This document shows, piece after piece, positions 53,789 through 62,308 of a DNA stretch of 64,000 bases (positions are counted from its first letter, which is position 1; each line of letters begins with the position of its first letter). This stretch comes from Pseudomonadaceae bacterium (lineage in GTDB: Bacteria; Pseudomonadota; Gammaproteobacteria; Pseudomonadales; Azotimanducaceae). Made by a program: the position numbers and the translations under genes. A model generated the notes under the pieces. It did no database searches, was not told the DNA's origin, and saw only the letters and a program-made list of their open reading frames with translations. The stretch is from assembly GCA_024743175.1 (NCBI GenBank), contig JANSXA010000002.1:186001-250000 (forward strand), read 5' to 3'.

Positions 53789-54169
53789 TCAGGCCGAGTC
53801 CGCACGGTCGACAGGATCCTGAGTATCCTCTGCAGGTGTCGAACTCTCAGGCAGGTCAACTTCCGCCACCCTCGCAGCGGCAGGTTTTGCAGGCGCGCTG
53901 ACGCTTGATGTTTCAGGTGCGCGCACCTGATTGAGGGCAACATCAATCACTTCGAAAACATTCAGGGTCTTCAGAGAAGGATGCCCGCGCACCACTTCAA
54001 GGTAAAAATCTTTGTAGGTCTGGCTGGGAATAACATCAAAAACAGGATCGTACCCCTGGGGTTTGACCTGCAGAGATTCATGACCAAACTGCTCTGGCCA
54101 GAGGCGACACCAGTCCCGCCACAAACGCAAAATCATCTGTTCCTGTTGCCGAGTCACGGCGTCCCCCAA
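53789..54169 (-). CDS. Small protein of unknown function upstream of NMO
   Basis: About 126 residues. The first part is folded (VTRQQEQMILRLWRDWCRLWPE, VFDVIPSQTYKDFYLEVV), the last 45 are Pro/Ala/Ser/Glu-rich and disordered. TTG at 54169 or GTG at 54157 could start it (GGGGGAC lies near the second). No family recognised. It overlaps no neighbour and precedes NMO by 1 bp. Confidence 0.5.
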   Translation of the reverse strand: MGDAVTRQQEQMILRLWRDWCRLWPEQFGHESLQVKPQGYDPVFDVIPSQTYKDFYLEVVRGHPSLKTLNVFEVIDVALNQVRAPETSSVSAPAKPAAARVAEVDLPESSTPAEDTQDPVDRADSA

Positions 54170-54304
54170 AAGGCATTGATATTGGCTTCAGACCAGCTGG
54201 TCCGGGGTGATCCGGGCCCCCTCACAGAACTGCCGGTTTGTGCACTGGGCCTCACTATAACAAAACAGGCAGCAGGCACACAGAGAGGTTCCTAGACTTG
54301 AAAT

Positions 54305-54892
54305 ATGACAAGGAAGCTGGCGTTTACTGCGTTTGTTGCACTGGCAATGGCGTATCTGTGGGTAAACGACCGCCCGCTCACGCAGGATCGGTTAGCGGAC
54401 ACCAACCAGCCGGCGCGTCAGATTATTGACGCCAAACCAGCGCAAGCGCCGCCTGATTTGATTCCTGATGTCTTATCCGAATCCAACAGCACTGCTCTTG
54501 TGGCCACAGTTCAGGCTATCGCACCCGTGCCTGATCCGGTTTTTGATACAGACATTCCTGTGCTGAACAGTTCTTTTGATCTGGCTGCCATTGATACCCT
54601 GATGCGCGAAGGTAGCGTGTCATTGGACTTACCCGACGGCACACGCACCACGTTACAGCGGACACAAACATACACCGAATTTGGTATCACACATCTGCAG
54701 GCTGAGGCCGACGGTTATGTCGCCACCATCACTCGCCGAGGTGAAGAATTTTTTGCCACGCTGGCCAATTCAGCGGGCAGTTACCGCATAGAAGGCAATG
54801 CGGCTCACAGCCGCGTCTTTCCTCACCAGTTGATCGCCCAACGCCGCCTCCAACACGAGACCGACTATCGCCATGTACACAACAGCTTTTAA
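54305..54892 (+). CDS. Membrane-anchored prodomain/inhibitor-like protein upstream of the metzincin
   Basis: A 195-residue protein: N-terminal anchor (LAFTAFVALAMAYLWV), a Pro/Ala-rich stalk, then a region with strands (FDLAAIDTLMREGSVSLDLPDGTRTTLQRTQ, GYVATITRRGEEFFATLANSAGSYRI) like the pro-region of zinc metalloproteases. Its end overlaps the protease gene by 20 bp, so the two are translated together. It may fold or inhibit the protease; this is inference. Confidence 0.6.
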   Translation: MTRKLAFTAFVALAMAYLWVNDRPLTQDRLADTNQPARQIIDAKPAQAPPDLIPDVLSESNSTALVATVQAIAPVPDPVFDTDIPVLNSSFDLAAIDTLMREGSVSLDLPDGTRTTLQRTQTYTEFGITHLQAEADGYVATITRRGEEFFATLANSAGSYRIEGNAAHSRVFPHQLIAQRRLQHETDYRHVHNSF

Positions 54893-55757
54893 AATTCTGA
54901 GTCTGGGTGCGGTGCTTCTCACCAGCGCGTGCGGCGGCGGTGGTGGTGGCGGCGGAGGCAGTTCAAACGGCACAGCAAACGCGCCACCGGTTGCCACCGC
55001 GGTTACGCCGGCACCTGCGCCGCCGGCGCCAGAGGCACAACCTGAGATACAGCCACCTGCAACAGACATCAAACTGCTGGCGTTATACAGTCCCGGGGTT
55101 GCGGAACAGTTCAACAGCCCGGACCTGCGCATTTCACATCTGGTCAACGTGGCCAACGACGTGGTCACCACCAGCGGCGTTGAGCTGTCCTTCTCCCTGG
55201 CACACATTGAATGGGTCGACTATCCGGATTTCACCGCCGCACCCCAGGCACTGGATGATCTAACCTTCGCTAATCACAGCGCCTTCGAAGCTGTGGAACA
55301 GTTGCGCGCAACACATGAAGCGGATCTCGTGGTTCTGTTTCGCAATTACGCAAATGATGGCCATTGTGGCTATGCATGGATTGGCGGCTTTCAAACCCAG
55401 GGAGATTTCAGCAACCCGGCTGAAGCGGATTTTGGCTATTCCGTCGTATCTGCCAACTGCTCTGACTACACCCTGCTGCACGAGTTGGGGCATAACCTGG
55501 GCCTGGCGCACTCACGCCGGGAATCATCTGAAGGCGGAACTTTTGACTACGCCACCGGCTATGGCATGGACGAGCGTTTTGCAACCATCATGGCCTCTCC
55601 AGATGTGTTCAGCGCTCCCCAGGTGCCGCGTCTGTCGTCGCCAGCGCTGTCCTGCAATGATGTACCTTGTGGGATTGCTCACACCGACCCTGCAGCGGGC
55701 AGTGATGCTGTGCGGGCGCTGAATATCAGCAAAGACCAGGTGGCCAGCTACCGATAA
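54873..55757 (+). CDS. Metzincin-type zinc metalloprotease (lipoprotein)
   Basis: A 294-residue protein. Lipoprotein signal with LTSAC followed by a poly-Gly stretch and a Pro/Ala linker. The catalytic motif is HELGHNLGLAH at residues 203-213: His203, His207 and His213 bind zinc, Glu204 is catalytic. A Met-turn-like TIMAS follows near 240. This is a reprolysin-like M12/M43-type metalloprotease acting outside the cell or in the outer membrane. Its start lies inside the prodomain-like gene. No secretion system genes are nearby. Confidence 0.88.
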   Translation: MYTTAFKILSLGAVLLTSACGGGGGGGGGSSNGTANAPPVATAVTPAPAPPAPEAQPEIQPPATDIKLLALYSPGVAEQFNSPDLRISHLVNVANDVVTTSGVELSFSLAHIEWVDYPDFTAAPQALDDLTFANHSAFEAVEQLRATHEADLVVLFRNYANDGHCGYAWIGGFQTQGDFSNPAEADFGYSVVSANCSDYTLLHELGHNLGLAHSRRESSEGGTFDYATGYGMDERFATIMASPDVFSAPQVPRLSSPALSCNDVPCGIAHTDPAAGSDAVRALNISKDQVASYR

Positions 55758-55762
55758 CCGTC

Positions 55763-57694
55763 TCAGCTTTTTTTTGCAGGATCGTCCGATGCGCGGGATT
55801 TAAGATCAACAACAGCGGCGCGAGGTGTCAGGTCACCCAGCTGAGATTCCAGATCCGCACCTTCCACCAACCCTTCGATGAAAGTTTTTACCGCGTCGTA
55901 ATCGTATGTATCACAAGCCTGCTCTAACGTATTGAGTGCACCGCGAAGTTCTGTCCAGGGTGGGTGGCCTTCCTGGGCGCGCATGATTTTGCGGTGATCC
56001 GTGCCCACCACATCACCGCTGACCAGCAGCTCTTCATGCAGTTTTTCACCGGGCTTCAATCCGGTGAACTGAATTTCAATATCACCATCGGGATTATCCT
56101 CGTTTTTAATGGAGTATCCCTTCAGATGCACCATGCGATGTGCCAGATCAAGTATTTTAACCGGCGAACCCATATCTAACAGAAAGATATCACCGCCTCT
56201 GGACATACTCGCCGCCTGCAGAACCAGCTGAGCAGCCTCGGGAATCGACATGAAGTAACGCGTGACATCAGGGTGGGTCACCGTCAACGGCCCGCCATTG
56301 TCTATCTGTTCACTGAACAGCGGCACCACAGAACCCGAGGAGCCTAAAACATTGCCGAAGCGGACCATGGAAAAGCAGGTGTGACTGCTGTGAGACTGCA
56401 GTGCCTGCAGAACCATTTCCGCCAGACGTTTGCTGGCGCCCATCACTGAAGAGGTGCGCACCGCTTTGTCCGTTGATATGAGAATGAAGTGTTTTACTCC
56501 TGCATCCATTGCTGCCTGGGCACAGTACAACGTGCCAAACGTGTTGTTTTTCAAACCTTGAATGACGTTGTTTTCAACCAGACTGACATGTTTGTACGCG
56601 GCGGCGTGATAGACCGTCTCAATCTGGTGCTGCTCAAAGACGCGCTTCAGCAGGGCATTATTTGTCACGGAACCCAGCACCGCGATGAGCATTGGCGGAT
56701 TCTCAGCCTGCAACACAAGCCGCATCAGTTCGCGATGGATTTCATACAAGCCATATTCAGATTGATCAAGCAGCACCAGCAGCCTGGGTTGCTGCCGCAG
56801 AATCTGGCGACATAACTCTGACCCTATCGACCCCCCTGCCCCGGTCACCAGCACCGCTTTACCTGCAACTGATTTTGATAACAGGTGTGGCAGGCCTTCA
56901 ACTTCGGTGCGGCCCAACAGATCTTCTATGCCTACATCGCGCAGATTAGCCAGAGACTCGCGGCCATTTACAAGGTCGGCGATATCAGGAATAAGCCGAA
57001 CGCGGATAGAAAATTCAGACAGAAAATCGAGAATGTCGCGGCGTATTTTGGAATCCTGAGTGATGGCCACAAAAACCTGGCGGGCTTTGGTATCACGCAG
57101 CAGTTGGGTCAGATCTTTGGGTGCGTAAACATAAACACCGTCAATAGAGCTGCGTTGCAGTTTGCGATTGTCATCGAGAAACGCAATTGCCTGGTACTCA
57201 CCCTGTTGTTTGAGCAGCCGCGACAATTCAACCCCGTTGCTGCCGGCGCCATAGATAATTACCGGCTGACGGGCGGGGCCTTTACCCTGCCGTTGAATAA
57301 ATGCGCGTACCGCAAAACGCGAGCCGCTGACATAGACCAGCGCCAGTAACCAGAATATGGCGGGCACCGAACGAGGGAAACCTTTCAGCTGCAGCATGAA
57401 AGGGACAACGGCGACCGCCAGTGCCGCCAGAAAAGTACCCACCACCACAGCCACCATGGCGTGGTTACCCATATATCTGATGACTTGACGATAGAGACCC
57501 AGGCGGCCAAACACCGGGATTGCAACACACACACAGATCACAAACGCCGGCCAGTACGAGACCACCTGCGGATTCCATTCGCCCAGGCGCAAAGCAAAGG
57601 CACTCCAGAGGGCAACCGGCAACATCACGCAATCCGTGATGACCGCAATGGCCTGTTTACGCCGTCGTGACAATTCGTCTAACAGACTTTCCAT
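55763..57694 (-). CDS. WbpM/CapD-type nucleotide-sugar 4,6-dehydratase, membrane-bound
   Basis: A 643-residue protein; ATG at 57694 (MESLLDELSRRRKQAI) is preferred over the longer frame that overlaps the transferase gene. Four helices near the N-terminus, a first Rossmann domain (IIYGAGSNGVELSRLL), then the main dehydratase domain: VLVTGAGGSIGSELCRQIL, HAAAYKHVSLVE, STDKAVRTSSVMGASKRLAE. WbpM-type enzymes turn UDP-GlcNAc into UDP-4-keto-6-deoxy-GlcNAc for QuiNAc/FucNAc synthesis. Order with the next two genes matches the WbpV-WbpL-WbpM set of Pseudomonas. Last gene of the cluster. Confidence 0.9.
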   Translation of the reverse strand: MESLLDELSRRRKQAIAVITDCVMLPVALWSAFALRLGEWNPQVVSYWPAFVICVCVAIPVFGRLGLYRQVIRYMGNHAMVAVVVGTFLAALAVAVVPFMLQLKGFPRSVPAIFWLLALVYVSGSRFAVRAFIQRQGKGPARQPVIIYGAGSNGVELSRLLKQQGEYQAIAFLDDNRKLQRSSIDGVYVYAPKDLTQLLRDTKARQVFVAITQDSKIRRDILDFLSEFSIRVRLIPDIADLVNGRESLANLRDVGIEDLLGRTEVEGLPHLLSKSVAGKAVLVTGAGGSIGSELCRQILRQQPRLLVLLDQSEYGLYEIHRELMRLVLQAENPPMLIAVLGSVTNNALLKRVFEQHQIETVYHAAAYKHVSLVENNVIQGLKNNTFGTLYCAQAAMDAGVKHFILISTDKAVRTSSVMGASKRLAEMVLQALQSHSSHTCFSMVRFGNVLGSSGSVVPLFSEQIDNGGPLTVTHPDVTRYFMSIPEAAQLVLQAASMSRGGDIFLLDMGSPVKILDLAHRMVHLKGYSIKNEDNPDGDIEIQFTGLKPGEKLHEELLVSGDVVGTDHRKIMRAQEGHPPWTELRGALNTLEQACDTYDYDAVKTFIEGLVEGADLESQLGDLTPRAAVVDLKSRASDDPAKKS

Positions 57695-57704
57695 AGAGTC
57701 TATC

Positions 57705-58706
57705 TTACCCGTCGCTGGCGGTTGAAGGGGAGTTCGGAGGCAAACCAGCACCCAGGCGCCAGCACAAAATCGCCAGCGGTAACACCGCAAGCACCAGAAT
57801 CCCGATCTGCGCGGGCGTTGTGTGAGCAAATTCCACCGTCAGCCAGGCCATCGGTAGCAGCCAGCACAGCGAAAATATCAGAAATGCGTTTGTTGTCCAT
57901 AAGTGACCCCGACGCTGCGCAAGCTGTTGATACATATGTGATCTGTGCGCCTGCGTGAACTTCTGTTGCGTCGCTATTCTCACACAGAGGGTATAGGTGG
58001 CGTCAAACCAGAATACCGCCAGCAGTATCAAACTCGCGACCAGCGGCAGAGCGAAGCTCTGCCAGACGTAGAGGCAGACAACACCCAGCAGCAACCCGAG
58101 GAAGCCGCTGCCTACGTCACCCATGAAAATTTTTGCCGGTGGCCAGTTGAACCCACAGAATGCCAGCGTCACGCCACCCAGCAGCCACAGCAGATCACCA
58201 CTCCACCCGGGTACGCCGACCACAAGCCAATGTACACCCAGGCAGAATACCAGCGTCTGACTGGCGGCCAGGCCGTCTATGCCATCCATGAAGTTGTACA
58301 GATTGATCAACCACATTAAACCGATCCAGATACAGGCCAGCCACAATCCGCTTATGTCCAGCTGCAACCCCCACAGCGCCAGCGCCGCGGCACCCGCGTG
58401 GACCAGTAACCGCAGTTGTGCGCTCAAGCCGGCCAGGTCATCCCACAGACCCACCAGCGCAAGCACGGCCAGGGCACCAAACAGGCTCCATCCCAGTTGC
58501 GGCTGAGAGCCTGCAACCCAGGCAAGGTAGGCCAGCACCAGCACCACTATCACTACCCCGCCCATCGTCGGGGTAGGCTCCGAGTGCGAGCTGCGATCAT
58601 TGGGATGGGCCAGCAGGTTTGGCTGGCGAACCAGATACAGGACACCCCACATCAGCAGCCCTCCCGCAGCCAGCGCACTGAGAAAAATTACCGCTGCTGA
58701 TACCAC
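57705..58706 (-). CDS. WecA/WbpL-type undecaprenyl-phosphate sugar-1-phosphate transferase
   Basis: A 333-residue integral membrane protein with about ten helices; GTG start overlaps the epimerase gene. Family motifs: RSSHSEPTPTMGG near the N-terminus, LWDDLAGL, INLYNFMDGIDGLAASQ, KIFMGDVGSGFLG and AHRSHMYQQL. It transfers a sugar phosphate (GlcNAc-1-P, or QuiNAc/FucNAc-1-P in WbpL) to the undecaprenyl carrier, the first step of O-antigen or capsule assembly. The neighbouring dehydratase and reductase suggest the 6-deoxy-HexNAc form. Confidence 0.9.
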   Translation of the reverse strand: MVSAAVIFLSALAAGGLLMWGVLYLVRQPNLLAHPNDRSSHSEPTPTMGGVVIVVLVLAYLAWVAGSQPQLGWSLFGALAVLALVGLWDDLAGLSAQLRLLVHAGAAALALWGLQLDISGLWLACIWIGLMWLINLYNFMDGIDGLAASQTLVFCLGVHWLVVGVPGWSGDLLWLLGGVTLAFCGFNWPPAKIFMGDVGSGFLGLLLGVVCLYVWQSFALPLVASLILLAVFWFDATYTLCVRIATQQKFTQAHRSHMYQQLAQRRGHLWTTNAFLIFSLCWLLPMAWLTVEFAHTTPAQIGILVLAVLPLAILCWRLGAGLPPNSPSTASDG

Positions 58707-59587
58707 GTGTGCACCTTTTCAAGTTGTTGCTGCTGGGTGACTGCAGGCGACCAGGACAGCAATTGACGACTTTGTGAATCATCTACCGGCAGAGGATCAA
58801 ACAGGCGACCCGCTGCTCCGGACTTCCCCAGCAGAGCAGCTGCTGTTTTAACTAAACCCACCGGTAGCGTCCAGAGGTTAGCATTGCGGTTAACCAGTGA
58901 TCGCAGATTTGTGACCATTTCTCTGACGCTGGCCTGCTCATCATCGCAAACGTGCCAGATTGTCGCTGGCATTTGCGTCTGGCTGGCTACCCGCGTCAGC
59001 AGAAAGCTGACAAGATTGTCTACGCCCAACCAGGCACGTGGTGCGTCTGCGGCGCCGAGGGGCAGTGGCCATGGACTCATGGCAGCGTGCCAGAGGTTTA
59101 GAAAGTTTGCGCTGACACCTGGACCATAAACCAGTGGTGGTCGGACAATGGACAGCTCGGCTGATGCCTGGGTGTGCCGATCTTTTGCTGCGGCAAGCAA
59201 CAGCTCTTCGCCTCTCACTTTGCTGCGCGCGTAGCTGTCACCTGGTGCGTATGGATCCTCGGGCGTTAACGCTCTGGCACTGCTGTCGCCGAGCACTTTG
59301 ATACTACTCAGCCAGACAAAATGGCCCGCACCTGCACTACACGCCTGTTCGAAGCGATCCAGAGTTTGTTGTGCGTTGACGTTCATCATCGCAGCCTCAT
59401 CCGCCCCCTGCGCACCAGCATGAGCCAGCGCAGCAAGATGAAACACCACATCCTGGTGAGAAAGTTGATATTGACCCAGATCGGTGTGCCTACCGATCTT
59501 ATGTACCTGCCAGCCCTGTTGCTCAAGGGCCTGCACCAGGTGAACGCCGACAAAGCCGCTGGCTCCAGTGACTAGCGCGGCAGGCAT
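58688..59587 (-). CDS. NAD-dependent sugar epimerase/4-ketoreductase (WbpV-like)
   Basis: A 299-residue SDR. VTGASGFVGVHLVQALEQQG binds NAD(P); FVWLSSIKVLGDS and YARSKVRGEELLL give Ser, Tyr and Lys of the catalytic triad. In clusters of this form it reduces UDP-4-keto-6-deoxy-GlcNAc to UDP-QuiNAc or UDP-FucNAc. It overlaps both neighbours by 16-19 bp, so the block is a tight operon. Which epimer is made cannot be told from sequence. Confidence 0.85.
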   Translation of the reverse strand: MPAALVTGASGFVGVHLVQALEQQGWQVHKIGRHTDLGQYQLSHQDVVFHLAALAHAGAQGADEAAMMNVNAQQTLDRFEQACSAGAGHFVWLSSIKVLGDSSARALTPEDPYAPGDSYARSKVRGEELLLAAAKDRHTQASAELSIVRPPLVYGPGVSANFLNLWHAAMSPWPLPLGAADAPRAWLGVDNLVSFLLTRVASQTQMPATIWHVCDDEQASVREMVTNLRSLVNRNANLWTLPVGLVKTAAALLGKSGAAGRLFDPLPVDDSQSRQLLSWSPAVTQQQQLEKVHTWYQQR

Positions 59588-60708
59588 GTTGCTAACAGCT
59601 CGTCATAAACTCGAAAGGTATGATCGACAACATCTTCTACCGCAAACACAGCTTCCGCCTTCTCCCGAGCGGCTCGCGCAAGACGTTGACGCATTGCAGG
59701 ATCACCACCGAGTTGCAACATCGCCTGCGCCAGAGGCTCTACGGTTCGCGGCGGCACCAACAACCCGTTTACGCCAGACGTGATGACTTCTCTGCAACCG
59801 GCAATATCTGTGGCAATCATAGCGCGCTGGGCAGCAGAGGCTTCAAGTAGCGTTTTGGGTAATCCTTCTCCATAAAAAGTCGGCAGACAAATCACGTGGG
59901 CTTGCGCCATCAGCTTGGGTATATCTGCCTGATAACCCAGCCACTGCACGCCACTTTCCTTTTGTAACGCATCCAGCTCCTGCCTGCTGACACCAGAGGG
60001 ATTACCCGGATCGAGATCACCCGCCAATAGAAATCGCCAATCCGGATGTTGTCGTTTGACCAACTTAGCCGCTTGAGCAAACTCAATGACTCCTTTTTCA
60101 CGCAACATACGGGATACCAGCAGAAAAACGAGCGGGCCGTTTGTTTCGGGGGCCGGGATGTAGGATTTCAAATCAACACCTGATCCGCGAATCAGAATCG
60201 TTTGCTCTTTCCTGACAATACTATGATCAACAAACTCCCGCTGATCTTCACTGTTCTGAAAAATAACCCGCATGCTGATGTTCGCAAAGGCAAATCGATA
60301 CAGTGCATTAACCAACATACGTAAACCCGCAGCTCGCAATCCACGACGGGAAAACACAAACCCCAGACCAGGCACTGCATTAACCACCGCAGCAACCTCA
60401 GCAGCACGTGCGGCTAATGATCCGTAAATGACGGGTTTGATGGTGACATGATGCACCAGATCAGGTTTTTCCCGTCTATACAGCTGTTTCAAAGCACGAT
60501 AGGCGGCAATTTCCGACAGGAGTGTAAACCCGCTGCGGGTCAGCGGTACGCTGACATGTTTAAAGCCGTATTGAGCGAGCTCTTCTTCGCCGGTGGCTGG
60601 CGCGGTAATCACCCAGACATCATCCCCTCGAGCTATCGCGGTCAGCCCCAGAGCTAATCGATGTGAAATGAAAAAACGCGCTTCGTTAACGACGTAAAAC
60701 AGTTTCAT
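59572..60708 (-). CDS. GT4-family glycosyltransferase
   Basis: A 378-residue GT-B transferase. N-terminal acceptor domain MKLFYVVNEARFFISHRLALG, VHHVTIKPVIYGSLAARAAE; donor domain ILIRGSGVDLKSYIPA, LLVSRMLREKGVIEFAQAA and CLPTFYGEGLPKTLLEASAAQRA. The E-x7-E motif (EGLPKTLLE) of retaining GT4 enzymes is visible. It adds a sugar in assembly of the surface polysaccharide. Donor and acceptor unknown. Confidence 0.88.
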   Translation of the reverse strand: MKLFYVVNEARFFISHRLALGLTAIARGDDVWVITAPATGEEELAQYGFKHVSVPLTRSGFTLLSEIAAYRALKQLYRREKPDLVHHVTIKPVIYGSLAARAAEVAAVVNAVPGLGFVFSRRGLRAAGLRMLVNALYRFAFANISMRVIFQNSEDQREFVDHSIVRKEQTILIRGSGVDLKSYIPAPETNGPLVFLLVSRMLREKGVIEFAQAAKLVKRQHPDWRFLLAGDLDPGNPSGVSRQELDALQKESGVQWLGYQADIPKLMAQAHVICLPTFYGEGLPKTLLEASAAQRAMIATDIAGCREVITSGVNGLLVPPRTVEPLAQAMLQLGGDPAMRQRLARAAREKAEAVFAVEDVVDHTFRVYDELLATCLPR

Positions 60709-60717
60709 ACAGACAGT

Positions 60718-61884
60718 CTACGCATGTGAAGACGGCGCCAACAGATTCTGATAGTGATCGCAATAAGCCTGCATGCACATTGGCGCACTGTAATTGCTGT
60801 TTAAAAATTCACGTTCCTGCATTATGCGGGCATCGCGGTTCTTATCTGTCTCCACCATCGCAGTGGATATTTTTGCTGCAAGATCCTGGACATCTCCGGG
60901 GACAACCTGTCTGGCAGGAGACTGAACTATTCTCTGCGCATCGCCTACGGTTGTGGCTACCGTGTTCACGCCGCAGGCCATCGCCTCTAACAGTATATTC
61001 GGTGTGCCTTCACGCAAGGATGGAAGTACCAACAGATCTACAGCCGGCAGGAAACCAGCGACATTTTTTATCGGACCCAGCAGATCCAGTTCACAGGGCG
61101 CCAGGCCCACCTCCTTCAACAGCGCTGCAAATTCAGGATGATCGAGGGTCAGGCCGTTGCCCGCCAGAAAAAAACGCGCCTTTGCACCTTTATGTTGTCT
61201 GAGCAGCTTCACCGCTTCGAGATACTCGCGAATACCTTTTCCTTTATGCCACCTGGCGATCACGCCAACCCAGATGTCTGAAGACCGGTGATATGTGCTG
61301 CGGACCTGGTCGCGGATCTTTGCATCAGGCGCAAACTCCGTCAGGTTGATACCGTTAGGAATAACAACCTGACGCCCGCGCAGACTCATCGCCTTATGCG
61401 CCTGCTGGCCGGCAAACGAGTTATAAATAACAAGATCGGGATGGCACCAGCGTGTGCATGCGATTGCGCTTCGAATCATCCAGCTGTCACTGGCAGGTTC
61501 CACTATTGCATTGCGCACGTTCCAGGCCACCTTGGCTGCGGCAGACGCTGATTTCGCCCCTGCGGATTTACGTAAACACCACGCCAGGAAAGATGCCAGA
61601 ACATTTCCGTAATACATCCACCCCTGCAGTATGTCCGGTGGATGCCGACGCAGCAGCCTGAACGCCTGCCACAGAACCCACGGACCGCGACGTCGATAAT
61701 TCAGCCAGCTGACCCTGACGCCCAGATTTTCGATTTCCTGTCCAAGCGCTGTTGGAGGACCAAAACAGATGACGTGGTGGGTTAGTTTTTCACGCGTACC
61801 GGCGATCAATCTGAGCAGACTGGTTTCGGCCCCACCCGTGTCCAGACGGACGATAAGGTGGGTTATGCGGTGGGTGGTGGACAT
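60718..61884 (-). CDS. GT4-family glycosyltransferase
   Basis: A 388-residue GT-B transferase: HLIVRLDTGGAETSLLRLIAG at the N-terminus, VIPNGINLTEFAPDAKIR, WVGVIARWHKGKGIREYLEAV, LLVLPSLREGTPNILLEAMACG (E-x7-E). The TGGAE start is frequent in polysaccharide transferases acting on lipid-linked sugars. Upstream gene of the cluster, 9 bp from the next. Linkage unknown. Confidence 0.88.
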   Translation of the reverse strand: MSTTHRITHLIVRLDTGGAETSLLRLIAGTREKLTHHVICFGPPTALGQEIENLGVRVSWLNYRRRGPWVLWQAFRLLRRHPPDILQGWMYYGNVLASFLAWCLRKSAGAKSASAAAKVAWNVRNAIVEPASDSWMIRSAIACTRWCHPDLVIYNSFAGQQAHKAMSLRGRQVVIPNGINLTEFAPDAKIRDQVRSTYHRSSDIWVGVIARWHKGKGIREYLEAVKLLRQHKGAKARFFLAGNGLTLDHPEFAALLKEVGLAPCELDLLGPIKNVAGFLPAVDLLVLPSLREGTPNILLEAMACGVNTVATTVGDAQRIVQSPARQVVPGDVQDLAAKISTAMVETDKNRDARIMQEREFLNSNYSAPMCMQAYCDHYQNLLAPSSHA

Positions 61885-61935
61885 GGCTGAGCATTGTCCA
61901 CCACCCCGGCAAAAAAGCCAGCCCGCAGGCGAAGG

Positions 61936-62208
61936 TTAATCTACAAAAGCGATTTTATCTTTGTTCACTTCAATGACCGCAGGACCTACACCACGTACGT
62001 CGAGCAGGTCGTCGACACTGATAAAATCACCAAACTTCTCGCGATACTCAACAATTGCCTGAGCCCGCGCGACACCGATACCGTCTAACATCTCTGCCAG
62101 AACTTCAGCTGATGCGGTGTTGACGTTAATGCTGCCTTGCGGCAAAGCAAATGAAACCTGGCTGATGATCAACAAGCTGATCGCCAGTAACTGCTGCAGA
62201 TAAGTCAT
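61936..62208 (-). CDS. ComEA-like helix-hairpin-helix protein
   Basis: A 90-residue protein: signal peptide (LLAISLLIISQVSFA), then INVNTASAEVLAEMLDGIGVARAQAIVEYR and ISVDDLLDVRGVGPAVIE, two helix-hairpin-helix elements. Such periplasmic proteins bind DNA in natural transformation (ComEA). In several gammaproteobacteria a gene like this lies beside the O-antigen/dehydratase block. A 51-bp gap separates it from the transferase gene. Confidence 0.85.
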   Translation of the reverse strand: MTYLQQLLAISLLIISQVSFALPQGSINVNTASAEVLAEMLDGIGVARAQAIVEYREKFGDFISVDDLLDVRGVGPAVIEVNKDKIAFVD

Positions 62209-62281
62209 GTGTGCTTCCTTTTCGAATTGGGAGCAACAGCATGCTTAAGAAAATAGGGAGAGGCTGCCGGAAAACAGCACA

Positions 62282-62308
62282 AACCCCTGTAAGTATCAGT
62301 TAGGGGTT
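62282..62308 (-). terminator. Candidate terminator hairpin after lapB
   Basis: AACCCCT and AGGGGTT are perfect 7-bp arms with a 13-base loop, spanning the lapB stop codon on the minus strand. It is followed by TTTGTGCTGTTTT. Position between lapB and the ComEA-like gene suggests attenuated read-through. Confidence 0.4.

Noticed and set aside
54930-54960. Poly-G run in the metalloprotease gene as a phase-variation tract
   Set aside because: It is a mix of GGC/GGT/GGA/GGC codons for a Gly linker, not a homopolymer.
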